Source: a virus
Virus record (IMG/VR): IMGVR_UViG_3300045241_000231
Span: 1 to 42,325 of that record
Reading direction: 5' to 3' (one strand)
DNA length: 42,325 nucleotides
The translations under genes and the position numbers were made by a program. Below are positions 15,505 to 23,031 of the stretch, piece by piece. Under the pieces are notes generated by a model. The model saw nothing but the letters and a program-made list of their open reading frames with translations. It made no database searches and was not told the DNA's origin. Position 1 is the first letter of the stretch. Each line of letters starts with the position of its first letter.

Positions 15505-15891
15505 ATGCCGGGAACGGTACAGGGCGAAAGCTCCGGAGGTCTCACGACCGGCTCCGGCCAGACCGTGGGCACGGCGACGACGGCGCTCCTCTCGCTCCCC
15601 GGGCCCGCCACCGGGATCGCCTGCCGTATTGAGGGCTCGGCCACCGGCTACGACGCCACGAACGGCGCCGCCGTCTCCCTGTCGAAAGTCGCGCTGGTGC
15701 GGAACGCCTCCGGCACTGTGGCGCTCGCCGGCTCTGTTCTGGATGTCGTTGCGGCTCTCGGCGACGTCGCCCTCACCGGCGCCTCGGCCACCTTTGCGGT
15801 GTCCGGCTCGAACGTGGAGTTCCGCGTAACCGGCGTCCTCACGAAGACCATCAACTGGACCGCCTCCGTCCGCTTCCACCCGACTTTATGA
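15505..15891 (+). CDS. Beta-rich virion protein (128 aa)
   Basis: ATG one base after the fibre stop. Strongly alternating Thr/Val/Ala/Gly pattern with few charges (ALAGSVLDVVAALGDVALTG), ending VLTKTINWTASVRFHP. Looks like a small beta-sandwich head or tail-surface protein. No family recognised. Confidence 0.6.
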   Translation: MPGTVQGESSGGLTTGSGQTVGTATTALLSLPGPATGIACRIEGSATGYDATNGAAVSLSKVALVRNASGTVALAGSVLDVVAALGDVALTGASATFAVSGSNVEFRVTGVLTKTINWTASVRFHPTL

Positions 15892-15902
15892 AGGGGGAGT
15901 CC

Positions 15903-16145
15903 ATGGCCAACAAAGTCATCACCTACACCCAGGTCCCCATCATCCAGGAGAACGTCCGGGAGATTCACCTCGTGGCGCTCAACCCCGGCGCGACGGTCTT
16001 CCAGCTCACCGCGGTCTATGAGATCAAGGACTCGCTGGGCGGCCTGCGGGGCACCGGCACCTTCTCCCAGCAGGTAGCGACTGCCCCCGATCCTACCCAG
16101 CTCAACGCGATCCTCGCGGCGGCCAACGCGGCGCAAGGGACGTAA
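15903..16145 (+). CDS. Small virion-type protein (80 aa)
   Basis: The ATG at 15903 sits behind GGGGGAG; an in-frame ATG at 15888 lacks a site. The protein is beta-rich first (ITYTQVPIIQENVREIHLVA), with Pro/Ala/Gln-rich end (APDPTQLNAILAAANAAQG). No family recognised. Between the fibre-like genes and a small membrane protein. Confidence 0.6.
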   Translation: MANKVITYTQVPIIQENVREIHLVALNPGATVFQLTAVYEIKDSLGGLRGTGTFSQQVATAPDPTQLNAILAAANAAQGT

Positions 16146-16155
16146 CGGGTGAGCC

Positions 16156-16437
16156 GTGAGCCGAACCGTCGAGCGCATCATCGACCTGGTCGCGACGACG
16201 ATCCTTCTAGCCTTCGCGTGGCTGCTGCGCGACGGCCAGCCCGGGCTCGCGGGCGCCGTCGTCATGGCGTCGGTGAGCTTCTGGCTGAACAAGAACGCGC
16301 AGAGCCCCGACAGCCTCGCGCACCACGAGGCGGCCGATGCTTCTACCGCGCAGGCAGCTCGGACGGTCGAAGCCGCTACGGCTGCGGCGGAAGTGCTCAA
16401 GACGGCCCGCGACGTCGCCGCGGAGCCCCACAAATGA
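16156..16437 (+). CDS. Small membrane protein (93 aa), holin candidate
   Basis: Starts at GTG 16156, 10 bases after the previous stop, behind a weak GTGAG. Two hydrophobic segments, IIDLVATTILLAFAWLL (~8-24) and GLAGAVVMASVSFWL (~30-44), a Lys/Asn turn, then a helical Ala-rich cytoplasmic or periplasmic tail (AAARTVEAATAAAEVLK-like). Holins and related small proteins have this form, but there is no motif to prove it, and the lysin gene lies far downstream at 27095. Confidence 0.5.
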   Translation: MSRTVERIIDLVATTILLAFAWLLRDGQPGLAGAVVMASVSFWLNKNAQSPDSLAHHEAADASTAQAARTVEAATAAAEVLKTARDVAAEPHK

Positions 16438-16468
16438 CCTCACCGGCCCCAATCTCCCCGGTGGTCCA

Positions 16469-16507
16469 GGCGCCCGGTCGATCGCTCGCCGGGCGCCCGC
16501 CCTTTTT
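16469..16507 (+). terminator. Intrinsic terminator inside the structural operon
   Basis: GGCGCCCGG (16469-16477) and CCGGGCGCC (16489-16497) form a perfect 9-bp stem with an 11-base loop, followed by TTTTT at 16503-16507. This is the strongest factor-independent terminator in the plus operon. It lies between the membrane-protein gene and the next gene and should lower downstream transcription. Confidence 0.8.
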
Positions 16508-16520
16508 GCGAGGAGCGTAG

Positions 16521-16892
16521 ATGGCGAACGAGATCACGATCACCGCTGAGCTCCGAGTTGCCAAGGGCGGCGCGATGGACGGCCTGCGCTTCGGCCCCGG
16601 CGTTTTCACCTTCACCGGCTCGCGGCTGATCCACGGCGCGCAGAGCATCGGCTTCGCGGCCGAGGAGGCTCTCCAGCTCGGCGAGGTGACAGCCGGCGGG
16701 TGGATCTTCCTGCGGAACCTTGACGCCACCAATTTCGTGAGCATGCGGGGAGCTACTGGGCAAACGCCTCTCGTGAAGATGGGACCCGGCCAGCCTGCCG
16801 GGCCGTTCGTCCTCCACCCGAGCGCAACGGCGCCAACCCTCCAGGCAAACGTCGCCGCGTGCACGGTCGAGTATCTGGTGCTGGAGGCATAG
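16521..16892 (+). CDS. Beta-rich virion protein (123 aa)
   Basis: ATG behind GAGGAG. Alternating hydrophobic pattern (EITITAELRVAKGG), a Gly-rich middle (LRFGPGVFTFTGSRLIHG), and a conserved-looking LRNLDATNFVSMRGATG. Resembles small beta-sandwich virion proteins; function unknown. Its end lies two bases before the GTG of the tail-hub gene. Confidence 0.6.
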   Translation: MANEITITAELRVAKGGAMDGLRFGPGVFTFTGSRLIHGAQSIGFAAEEALQLGEVTAGGWIFLRNLDATNFVSMRGATGQTPLVKMGPGQPAGPFVLHPSATAPTLQANVAACTVEYLVLEA

Positions 16893-16894
16893 CC

Positions 16895-18481
16895 GTGGCG
16901 CCGATCTGGATTCCCTTCGGAGCCTATTCGCCCGGCGGTTCCGACTTCGGACAGGGCCTCGCGGAGGCCCTGAACGTTCTGCCGCTCTTTGGGAACTATC
17001 ATCCCTTGCGAGGTCTCACCGGCTCGGTGGCGGTAACCGACATCCCCGCGACGGGCGCCTACTGCCACGTGTACCCGGTGAATCCCGGCCTCGCCACCTA
17101 CTCGGGCGACGGCGCGACGATCTTCATGGGGACGAAAACCAAGCTCTACGAATCTACTACTACCGCTTTCAACGATCTGTCTCGCGGCGCGGGATACGGC
17201 GCGGCCCTTGCCGCTCGGCCTGCCGGTTGGCGCTTCGCCTCGTTCGGAAACGACGTCTGGGCGACAAACGTTGTTGATCCAATCCAGCGCCGGACCAATA
17301 ATACCGGAGCCTTTGCGGACGGCGTAGCCTCCACGCTCAAGCCTGTTGCCCGCTTCCTGGCGCCTGTCCGAGAATTTATGATCGCCGTCGACCCGTACGA
17401 CACTTTCTACTGGTCAGACGAGAACGACGCGACTTGGTACGATGATCGCACTGGGACGCGCCCGGCTTCCGCAGCTGGAAGCAAGCCCGTCCGCTCTCGC
17501 CCGGGGCAGATCACGGGATTTACGGGCGGAAATTACGGCATTTTCTACAAGCGGCGTTCGATCTTCGTTTTGCAGTTTACGGGCGGCGATGACATCTGGC
17601 GGTTGGACGAGCTTTCCAATAACACCGGCGTCGCCCTCCCGGGCTCACTTGTCCAGGGGCGGGCTGCGGACTTCTTCTTCGGCGGCGACGGCTTCTATAC
17701 GAGAGAGGGCCAAACTCCGCCCGTTAAAATCAGCACGTCTGCTATTGATCAGCTCATGATCGATGCGGGTCGATTCTCCGGCAAGGGCTTCGCGCACGGA
17801 TCAATCAATACTCTCGCCCAGGAAGACGACCTCATGCACGGTTTCGAGGACGGACGAACCGGCCTCGTCTTCTGGTTTTACCAGACCTCGGCCTCGGGCT
17901 CGACCACGCCTCTAAACCACGGGCTGGTCTACAACCCGGCAGATGGCGCCTGGACGCGGCTGGACGGGACGGACCTCTCGTTCGACATCGCGCGCGGAGT
18001 ATCGATTCCTGATTCGTCAGTCGCGGCGACGACCGACGATATGCTCTCGACGGTAATATTTCAAACCAAGGGGACCGACACGGTCCGCTTGACTTTCTCG
18101 GCGGCAAACCTCGCGGGAACGGTCAGGACGCTTCGCCGGAATGACACTTCAAGCGCGAAGCTTCGTGTAAAGAACCCCATTCCAGTGTTTACGGTTCCCG
18201 ATAGTGACGCGCTTACGCCAACCGTAACGCCGACGCCGATTCCTAACGCGGCGGTCACGATCAGGATGGCGAACGACCCCCACTTCAGGGTAGTCACCGA
18301 CGCGGACGGAGGACAGATTTCTCCGCGCTCGGAGGTGTATGCGCAGGCCGACGCTTCGGAGCTGGGCGGCGTCTACCCGAACGTTCTGGAGGGGTACTGG
18401 TACGACGCGCAGGTGGACATGCCGGCGGCGTCGAGCTGGCACGCCTTGGAGGGCCTATGGTTGGATGTCGAACCGAAGTAG
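16895..18481 (+). CDS. Tail hub / DNA-stabilisation-like protein (528 aa)
   Basis: GTG at 16895 gives VAPIWIPFGAYSPGGSDF. The protein is beta-rich throughout with repeated aromatic-Gly blades (AFADGVASTLKPVARF; DTFYWSDENDATWYD; FTGGNYGIFYKRRSIFVLQF), a pattern typical of the beta-propeller-like tail-hub proteins of podoviruses (P22 gp10 role, plugging and stabilising packaged DNA). No transmembrane segment. It ends at a perfect palindrome. The hub assignment is inferred from length, position and blade pattern. Confidence 0.6.
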   Translation: MAPIWIPFGAYSPGGSDFGQGLAEALNVLPLFGNYHPLRGLTGSVAVTDIPATGAYCHVYPVNPGLATYSGDGATIFMGTKTKLYESTTTAFNDLSRGAGYGAALAARPAGWRFASFGNDVWATNVVDPIQRRTNNTGAFADGVASTLKPVARFLAPVREFMIAVDPYDTFYWSDENDATWYDDRTGTRPASAAGSKPVRSRPGQITGFTGGNYGIFYKRRSIFVLQFTGGDDIWRLDELSNNTGVALPGSLVQGRAADFFFGGDGFYTREGQTPPVKISTSAIDQLMIDAGRFSGKGFAHGSINTLAQEDDLMHGFEDGRTGLVFWFYQTSASGSTTPLNHGLVYNPADGAWTRLDGTDLSFDIARGVSIPDSSVAATTDDMLSTVIFQTKGTDTVRLTFSAANLAGTVRTLRRNDTSSAKLRVKNPIPVFTVPDSDALTPTVTPTPIPNAAVTIRMANDPHFRVVTDADGGQISPRSEVYAQADASELGGVYPNVLEGYWYDAQVDMPAASSWHALEGLWLDVEPK

Positions 18482-18502
18482 GGCCCGGCCTAGGCCGGGC
18501 CC
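18481..18502. terminator. 22-bp palindromic terminator between convergent genes
   Basis: GGGCCCGGCC, TA, GGCCGGGCCC is a perfect palindrome starting on the last base of the hub stop codon. It separates convergent genes (plus hub gene, minus 18511-18888). No T-tract on either strand, so termination is likely but may need help. Confidence 0.7.
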
Positions 18503-18510
18503 CGGAACCT

Positions 18511-18888
18511 CTACGGGCAGGAAGAGCCAGCAGCGTCCACGACGATCTTTCGGATGTAGGGAATGAATCCGGGAGAGCACTGCACGATCTGTTCACGAAC
18601 GCAACTCGGAAGCACGACATCCTCGCAAGGCACGCCTTTCTTCGCGGCGTCGGCCGAGCACTCGATAATCTTGCAATCCCCGGGCTCGGTGTCGCAGGTT
18701 GCAGGGTTGGCGCCCAACCCGGACGCCAGGAGCGTCAGGGAGGTGACCACGGTCGGGCCAGGAAGCAGCACAGAGGTCCGGGCAACAATAGTTCCCGGTT
18801 GCCAGCTGTAGATGCAGCCGGCCGTTTGGGCGCGCACAGCTTGCGCGGCGAGCAGAAGTGTTACCAGAAGGGCAGCCTTCTTTCGCAT
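18511..18888 (-). CDS. Exported cysteine-rich protein (125 aa), moron candidate
   Basis: A signal peptide is clear: basic MRKK, hydrophobic AALLVTLLLAAQAV and cleavage after AQA/RAQ-type residues (~19-23). The mature part has eight cysteines, in CDTEPGDCKIIEC and GVPCEDVVLPSC clusters, so disulphides are likely outside the cytoplasm. GAGGG lies upstream of the ATG. It is the only minus gene here, flanked by a palindromic terminator and a divergent plus gene, the usual form of a moron. Function unknown; surface exclusion or host modification are possible. Confidence 0.7.
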   Translation of the reverse strand: MRKKAALLVTLLLAAQAVRAQTAGCIYSWQPGTIVARTSVLLPGPTVVTSLTLLASGLGANPATCDTEPGDCKIIECSADAAKKGVPCEDVVLPSCVREQIVQCSPGFIPYIRKIVVDAAGSSCP

Positions 18889-18965
18889 TGCAGGACCCTC
18901 TTGAATCGGAAAAGAGGCCGGAGAATGCCGGCACTCTCTACAGTAGACACCATCGGGAGGAAAAT

Positions 18966-19529
18966 GTGAAGGGCATCCACCCTTTCCCGAAATCGGACGC
19001 GGAGGAGCGGGAGAATTGGCGCGTCTTTTCCGACATCAGCGACGAGCTGTACTTCAAGCCGACGTTCTATGCGGGCGACGGGGCGTGCAGCCAGGGCGCC
19101 GCCTTTGTCTCGAACGTTCTGCCCGGCGACTCCACCGTGGAATTTCCGGCGGCAGCCGGCCTCATCCCGACCTGGCGGACCGAGTGCCGGCGGCGCGCCC
19201 GCTGGCGCAATGCGCGGGTGCGGATCACGATCACCTACTCGGCGATCGTCGGTGGAGTCAATCCCTTTGTCCTCGGGCTGCGGACTCGCGAGCACCAGGC
19301 CGGCGACGTCCTCGCGACCGCGAACATCCTGGCAGTCCGACTCGTGATCCCGGGGCCGGCAGTCGCGCAAACCGAGATGGAGGCCGTCTACGTCTCCCCG
19401 GCGGTGGCGATCAACGGCGCCAAGCCGAACCTCACGTTTGCGTTTTTCCGCGACAAGACCGACGCGGCCGACACCAACGCGAACAGCCTCCACGTCCTCA
19501 GCGTGGAGTGGGAGGTGATCCCGCTGTGA
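18966..19529 (+). CDS. Virion-type protein (187 aa), unknown
   Basis: The GTG at 18966 follows GGGAGG; an ATG two bases earlier hits a stop at once. Early region DAEERENWRVFSDISDELYF is charged; the rest is beta-rich with two cysteines and a proline-rich middle. Resembles head or tail surface proteins in composition; no family recognised. Its stop overlaps the GTG of the acetyltransferase gene. Confidence 0.6.
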   Translation: MKGIHPFPKSDAEERENWRVFSDISDELYFKPTFYAGDGACSQGAAFVSNVLPGDSTVEFPAAAGLIPTWRTECRRRARWRNARVRITITYSAIVGGVNPFVLGLRTREHQAGDVLATANILAVRLVIPGPAVAQTEMEAVYVSPAVAINGAKPNLTFAFFRDKTDAADTNANSLHVLSVEWEVIPL

Positions 19530-19987
19530 AGATGCTCCTCGCGGTCAACCCATTCGACCACTGGCCGATGTTTCTGGACGGCCTGAGGGGGCTTCTGGCG
19601 TCGAGCGACGGCAAGGTCCATGGCGCGCAAATGCCCCTCCGTCAGGCTGAGGCGGCCTACCGCGCCGGGCTCGCGCAGGGGCGTTTCCAGATGGGGCTCT
19701 TCTTCGACGACGGCGGGGAGCTGCTCGGCTTCAACATCTTGTCGAAGGCGGACGGCTGGCTGGAGGGCGGGCTCCTCTACATCCGGCCGGAGCGCCGCGG
19801 CAAGGGCCTCGGCCGCGCCACGAACGCCCCCGTCTTGGAGCTCGCCCGGGCAAAGGGGCTGCGCGGACTCCGGTTTCTCTCCACCCGGGATCTCTGGACG
19901 GGCTTCGACCGGGTCCCTCACCTCATCCAGGCGGACGGCACGCCGGTCTACGCCTTTTCAAAGGAGGTCGTTCCATGCCCTGGATAG
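19526..19987 (+). CDS. GNAT-family N-acetyltransferase (153 aa)
   Basis: The core motif is LLYIRPERRGKGLGRA (about residues 82-97), the R/Q-x-x-G-x-G/A acetyl-CoA loop of GNAT enzymes, preceded by a beta strand (GELLGFNILS) and followed by helix LELARAKGLRGLRFLSTRD. The N-terminus is a helix-rich substrate arm. It would transfer an acetyl group to an unknown amine. The GTG start overlaps the upstream stop; its end overlaps the internal-virion gene. Acetyltransferases beside internal-virion genes occur in other podoviruses. A virion or host target is possible. Confidence 0.75.
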   Translation: MKMLLAVNPFDHWPMFLDGLRGLLASSDGKVHGAQMPLRQAEAAYRAGLAQGRFQMGLFFDDGGELLGFNILSKADGWLEGGLLYIRPERRGKGLGRATNAPVLELARAKGLRGLRFLSTRDLWTGFDRVPHLIQADGTPVYAFSKEVVPCPG

Positions 19988-21540
19988 CACCAGTTGCCGG
20001 AGCAGTTATTGGAGCCGTGGGGTCCTACGTGGCCGCCAACAAGGCCAACCAGGGAAACCGCAACGCCGGCAAGGTGGACCTCACCACCACGAACCACAGC
20101 GACCCGCGCTCGGAGCCCTACCGCAATTACGGCGCCTCAACGGCGCAGAGCCTTCTCCAGGGGAACCTTTCGGCGCCCGGGTACAACGCCGGTGGCGGCG
20201 GATCGGCGAGGCCTGGCGGCGGAGGGCGGCGGAATCGCGGGGGTGGCGGCGGGGCCTCCGCGCCGGGTTTCAACGGCCAGAGCACCCAGACCGCCCAGGC
20301 CATCGCCGACGCGCAGCGGGTGGCGGCCGGCATGGAACACGGCCCGGTGACCACCGCAGCGCAGGGCTATGCCGCCGACACGCTGAACGGGATCGACCGC
20401 AACAGCTACCGCGGCGAGTCGGCCGACATGCTGCGGGGGCTCGACGATCCGGACCTCCAGCGCTACAAGGACATGCTTTTCAACTCGGACACCGGGCTCG
20501 GCGGGGGAGGGGGCGGTGGCGGCTACAGCGGCGCGACTTCCTGGGTCAACCCCAACACCGGCCGCGCGGTGTCGACCGGCGGCGGTGGCGACTACCAGAG
20601 CGCAGGGGACCCTACCGGCTCCGTGGCTGCCATCAAGTCGATTCTGGCCGGCGAGGACGCCCCCGGCGTGGCCGCCATGCGTGCCTCCATCAAGCACAGC
20701 GCCGACGACGCCTACAACGACCAGCTCCGCCAGCGTCGCCTCGAGGCGTCGGGCTCGAATATGTACGGCGGCTCCGGCCAGATGGCGGACGAAGCCTTCG
20801 CCACCGGGCGGTACGGCCAGGGTCTCGCCGACGCGTACGCCCAGCAAGCGTATGGGCTATACGGAAACGCCCTGGGCCTCGGCACGCAGTACGACATGAA
20901 CCTCAACGACAACGCCACCTCCCAGCGAAATGCCTCGTTGTCCGCCAGCGCGTCGGGTGCCGCGGCCGCGGCCGCACTCGCCCAGCAGGGCCAGCTCGCC
21001 CGCCTCAACGCCCTCGGCAACGCGGTAGGGATGGGCGTCCAACAGGGGCAGTTCCGAACCTCGGGCATGGGCTCCCTGGCGGAGGGCTTCAGCGCTGATC
21101 TGCGGGCCGCTGCGGGCGACGCCGGCACCACGAACGCGCTAGGGCAGCAGGGCTACCTCTCGGCTGGCGGACTCTCGCTCGGCAGCGACCAGGCGCGGAA
21201 CTCCTACATCTCCGCCCAGAACCAGCTCCGCGCCGCCCAGATCTCCGGGGGAAACCAACGGGCCGCCCTCAACTTTGACATCTACCGGTATAACCGGGAG
21301 GCGCCGATGTCGGACCTGGCCCGCTACTCGGATATCATCAACAGCATGTACGGCGGCTACGGCGCGGGTTCGCAGACCACCCAGGGCTGGGACCTCCGGA
21401 ATCAGTCCCCGGCCTACGTCTCGCCGGGCGGCCAGGCCATCGCCGGCGGTGTGGCCGGCTACCAGCTCGGGAACCAGATCTACAACACCTACCAGGGCGG
21501 CGGGGGCGGCGCTCCGATGGGGACCCACGGGGGAGGGTAG
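19975..21540 (+). CDS. Internal virion / ejection protein A (521 aa), Gly-rich
   Basis: Begins with a hydrophobic segment (WIAPVAGAVIGAVGSYVAA) followed by a Gly-rich disordered stretch (~70-100, ~165-195). A long helical Ala/Gln-rich part (GSVAAIKSILAGEDAPGVAAM, and QQGQLARLNALGNAVGMG) follows. This form, membrane-active N-terminus then Gly-rich linkers, is typical of podovirus ejection proteins that exit the head and help DNA cross the envelope. It overlaps the acetyltransferase end by 13 bases. Family not named. Confidence 0.65.
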   Translation: MPWIAPVAGAVIGAVGSYVAANKANQGNRNAGKVDLTTTNHSDPRSEPYRNYGASTAQSLLQGNLSAPGYNAGGGGSARPGGGGRRNRGGGGGASAPGFNGQSTQTAQAIADAQRVAAGMEHGPVTTAAQGYAADTLNGIDRNSYRGESADMLRGLDDPDLQRYKDMLFNSDTGLGGGGGGGGYSGATSWVNPNTGRAVSTGGGGDYQSAGDPTGSVAAIKSILAGEDAPGVAAMRASIKHSADDAYNDQLRQRRLEASGSNMYGGSGQMADEAFATGRYGQGLADAYAQQAYGLYGNALGLGTQYDMNLNDNATSQRNASLSASASGAAAAAALAQQGQLARLNALGNAVGMGVQQGQFRTSGMGSLAEGFSADLRAAAGDAGTTNALGQQGYLSAGGLSLGSDQARNSYISAQNQLRAAQISGGNQRAALNFDIYRYNREAPMSDLARYSDIINSMYGGYGAGSQTTQGWDLRNQSPAYVSPGGQAIAGGVAGYQLGNQIYNTYQGGGGGAPMGTHGGG

Positions 21541-21543
21541 ACG

Positions 21544-23031
21544 ATGGCCGCGCCGCCGTTCTTCCTTCAGGACCCCTACCTCCAGGGCCAGGGCTTCTAC
21601 AACGCACCGCAGCTCTCCCTGGGGGATCTCTACCAGGACCCGGGGCAGGGGCCGGACTTCCCCGCTATGCCGTCGCACGTCGACGCCCTGGGGCAGCTCT
21701 CGGAGGAGGACAGGAAGCGCATCCGCCGGCAGGCCATCCTCCAGGCCGCCCTCGCCTTCGCGGCGCCCCACGGCCGGGTTGGCGAGGCGCTGGCCGGCGC
21801 CGCGGCCGGCTCCCAGGCGGCCGAGCAGCAAGCCCTCGACTCCGCCAACCGCGACGCCGACCACACCTACCAGCTCTCCCGGCAGCGGTTCGAGGATCAA
21901 CGGCGGCTCGCGGCCGACACCGCGCAGCAGGCACAGGAGAAGCTCGCCGCCCAGAATCGGCTCTCCTCCTACCAGAAGATCGTCCAGATGGATCCGCAGC
22001 TCGCCGCCGAGGCGGAGGGGGCCGCCCGCTCCGGCGACGACAAGCGGTTGCAGGCCCTTCTCCAGGCGATCCCCGAGCGCCAGGCGGAGCGGGGCATGGG
22101 GTACGACCCCAACGACCCCTTCGTGAAGGAGCGCGTGCAGGCGGGGCTCTCGGCCGAGGCCGACGCCCGAAAGCGCAAGGCGGTGCTGGAGGGCTTGCCC
22201 GAAGAGCTGAAGATCAAGAATCAGGCGGAACTGGAGATGCTTCCCCAGAAGCTCGCTGCGCAGCGGGAGAGCGCCGTCCAGGAGCGCGCCACCCTGGCGG
22301 CTCGCGGCCTGCTGTGGGACCCGAAGTCCGGGCGTGATCCGAGCACGCCGCGGTGGGAGCCGAAGACCCACGTCGTTGACGGCCGCCTCCAGATGATCGA
22401 CATGAACCAGATCGATCCCGCCACCGGGAAGCCGAGGATGGTGGACCTGGGGCCGGTTCACAACGGCGGCAAACCGATCTACCGCACGATCACAAACAGC
22501 ATGGGCCAGAAGGAGACCTGGGTCTCCGAGATGGACCCCGAGACGGGCCAGTACGGTCCCCTCCAGCCTGCGCCGATGAAGGACACTCGGCCGAACGGGG
22601 GGGCGCCGCCGCCCTCCCCGCCCGGCCCCCTCAGTCGGGCCGCCGCCGGCGCGAAGAGCTGGCTCGGGAGCTTCCTGGGGACGGACAAGACCGCGCACCC
22701 CACGCCGCCGGCACCGAAGTCCAGCGGCGCTCCGGCCGCTCCGGCGAATCCCTCGCCGATGGTCGAGCAGCCGGGAGGGGCCCCCGTCGCCGGCCGCGGG
22801 CAGGGCCCGGCAACCGGCAAGTCGCCGCTGCGGGGGAAGGCCGCTGCGGCGGCCCCCTCGCCCGTCTCCGGCACCGTCGACCAGGCCGAGGCCGCCACCC
22901 GCCAGATCGAGCAGCAGACGGGCCAACTCCCGCCCCAGGTGCGCGCTGTCCTGAAGCAGCGGCTCGCGGCTGGCGCGGACCCCCAGCAGGAGCTCCAGCA
23001 CCTTCTCGCCGCCCGGCCCGGGGGACAGTAG
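21544..23031 (+). CDS. Internal virion protein B (495 aa), coiled coil
   Basis: Mostly helical, with heptad-like runs in EEDRKRIRRQAILQAALAF and from ~95 to 250 (DADHTYQLSRQRFEDQRRLA, KLAAQNRLSSYQK), a central charged region, and a Pro/Ala-rich C-terminal linker (~345-440). It ends with a Gln-rich helix. Second of three large genes of the ejection module. No enzyme motif visible. The start lies three bases after the preceding stop. Confidence 0.65.
   Translation: MAAPPFFLQDPYLQGQGFYNAPQLSLGDLYQDPGQGPDFPAMPSHVDALGQLSEEDRKRIRRQAILQAALAFAAPHGRVGEALAGAAAGSQAAEQQALDSANRDADHTYQLSRQRFEDQRRLAADTAQQAQEKLAAQNRLSSYQKIVQMDPQLAAEAEGAARSGDDKRLQALLQAIPERQAERGMGYDPNDPFVKERVQAGLSAEADARKRKAVLEGLPEELKIKNQAELEMLPQKLAAQRESAVQERATLAARGLLWDPKSGRDPSTPRWEPKTHVVDGRLQMIDMNQIDPATGKPRMVDLGPVHNGGKPIYRTITNSMGQKETWVSEMDPETGQYGPLQPAPMKDTRPNGGAPPPSPPGPLSRAAAGAKSWLGSFLGTDKTAHPTPPAPKSSGAPAAPANPSPMVEQPGGAPVAGRGQGPATGKSPLRGKAAAAAPSPVSGTVDQAEAATRQIEQQTGQLPPQVRAVLKQRLAAGADPQQELQHLLAARPGGQ

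Noticed and set aside
21139-23001. A 620-codon minus frame
   Set aside because: Antisense to the two internal virion genes; Leu/Arg/Gly-rich with no domain and no start signal.
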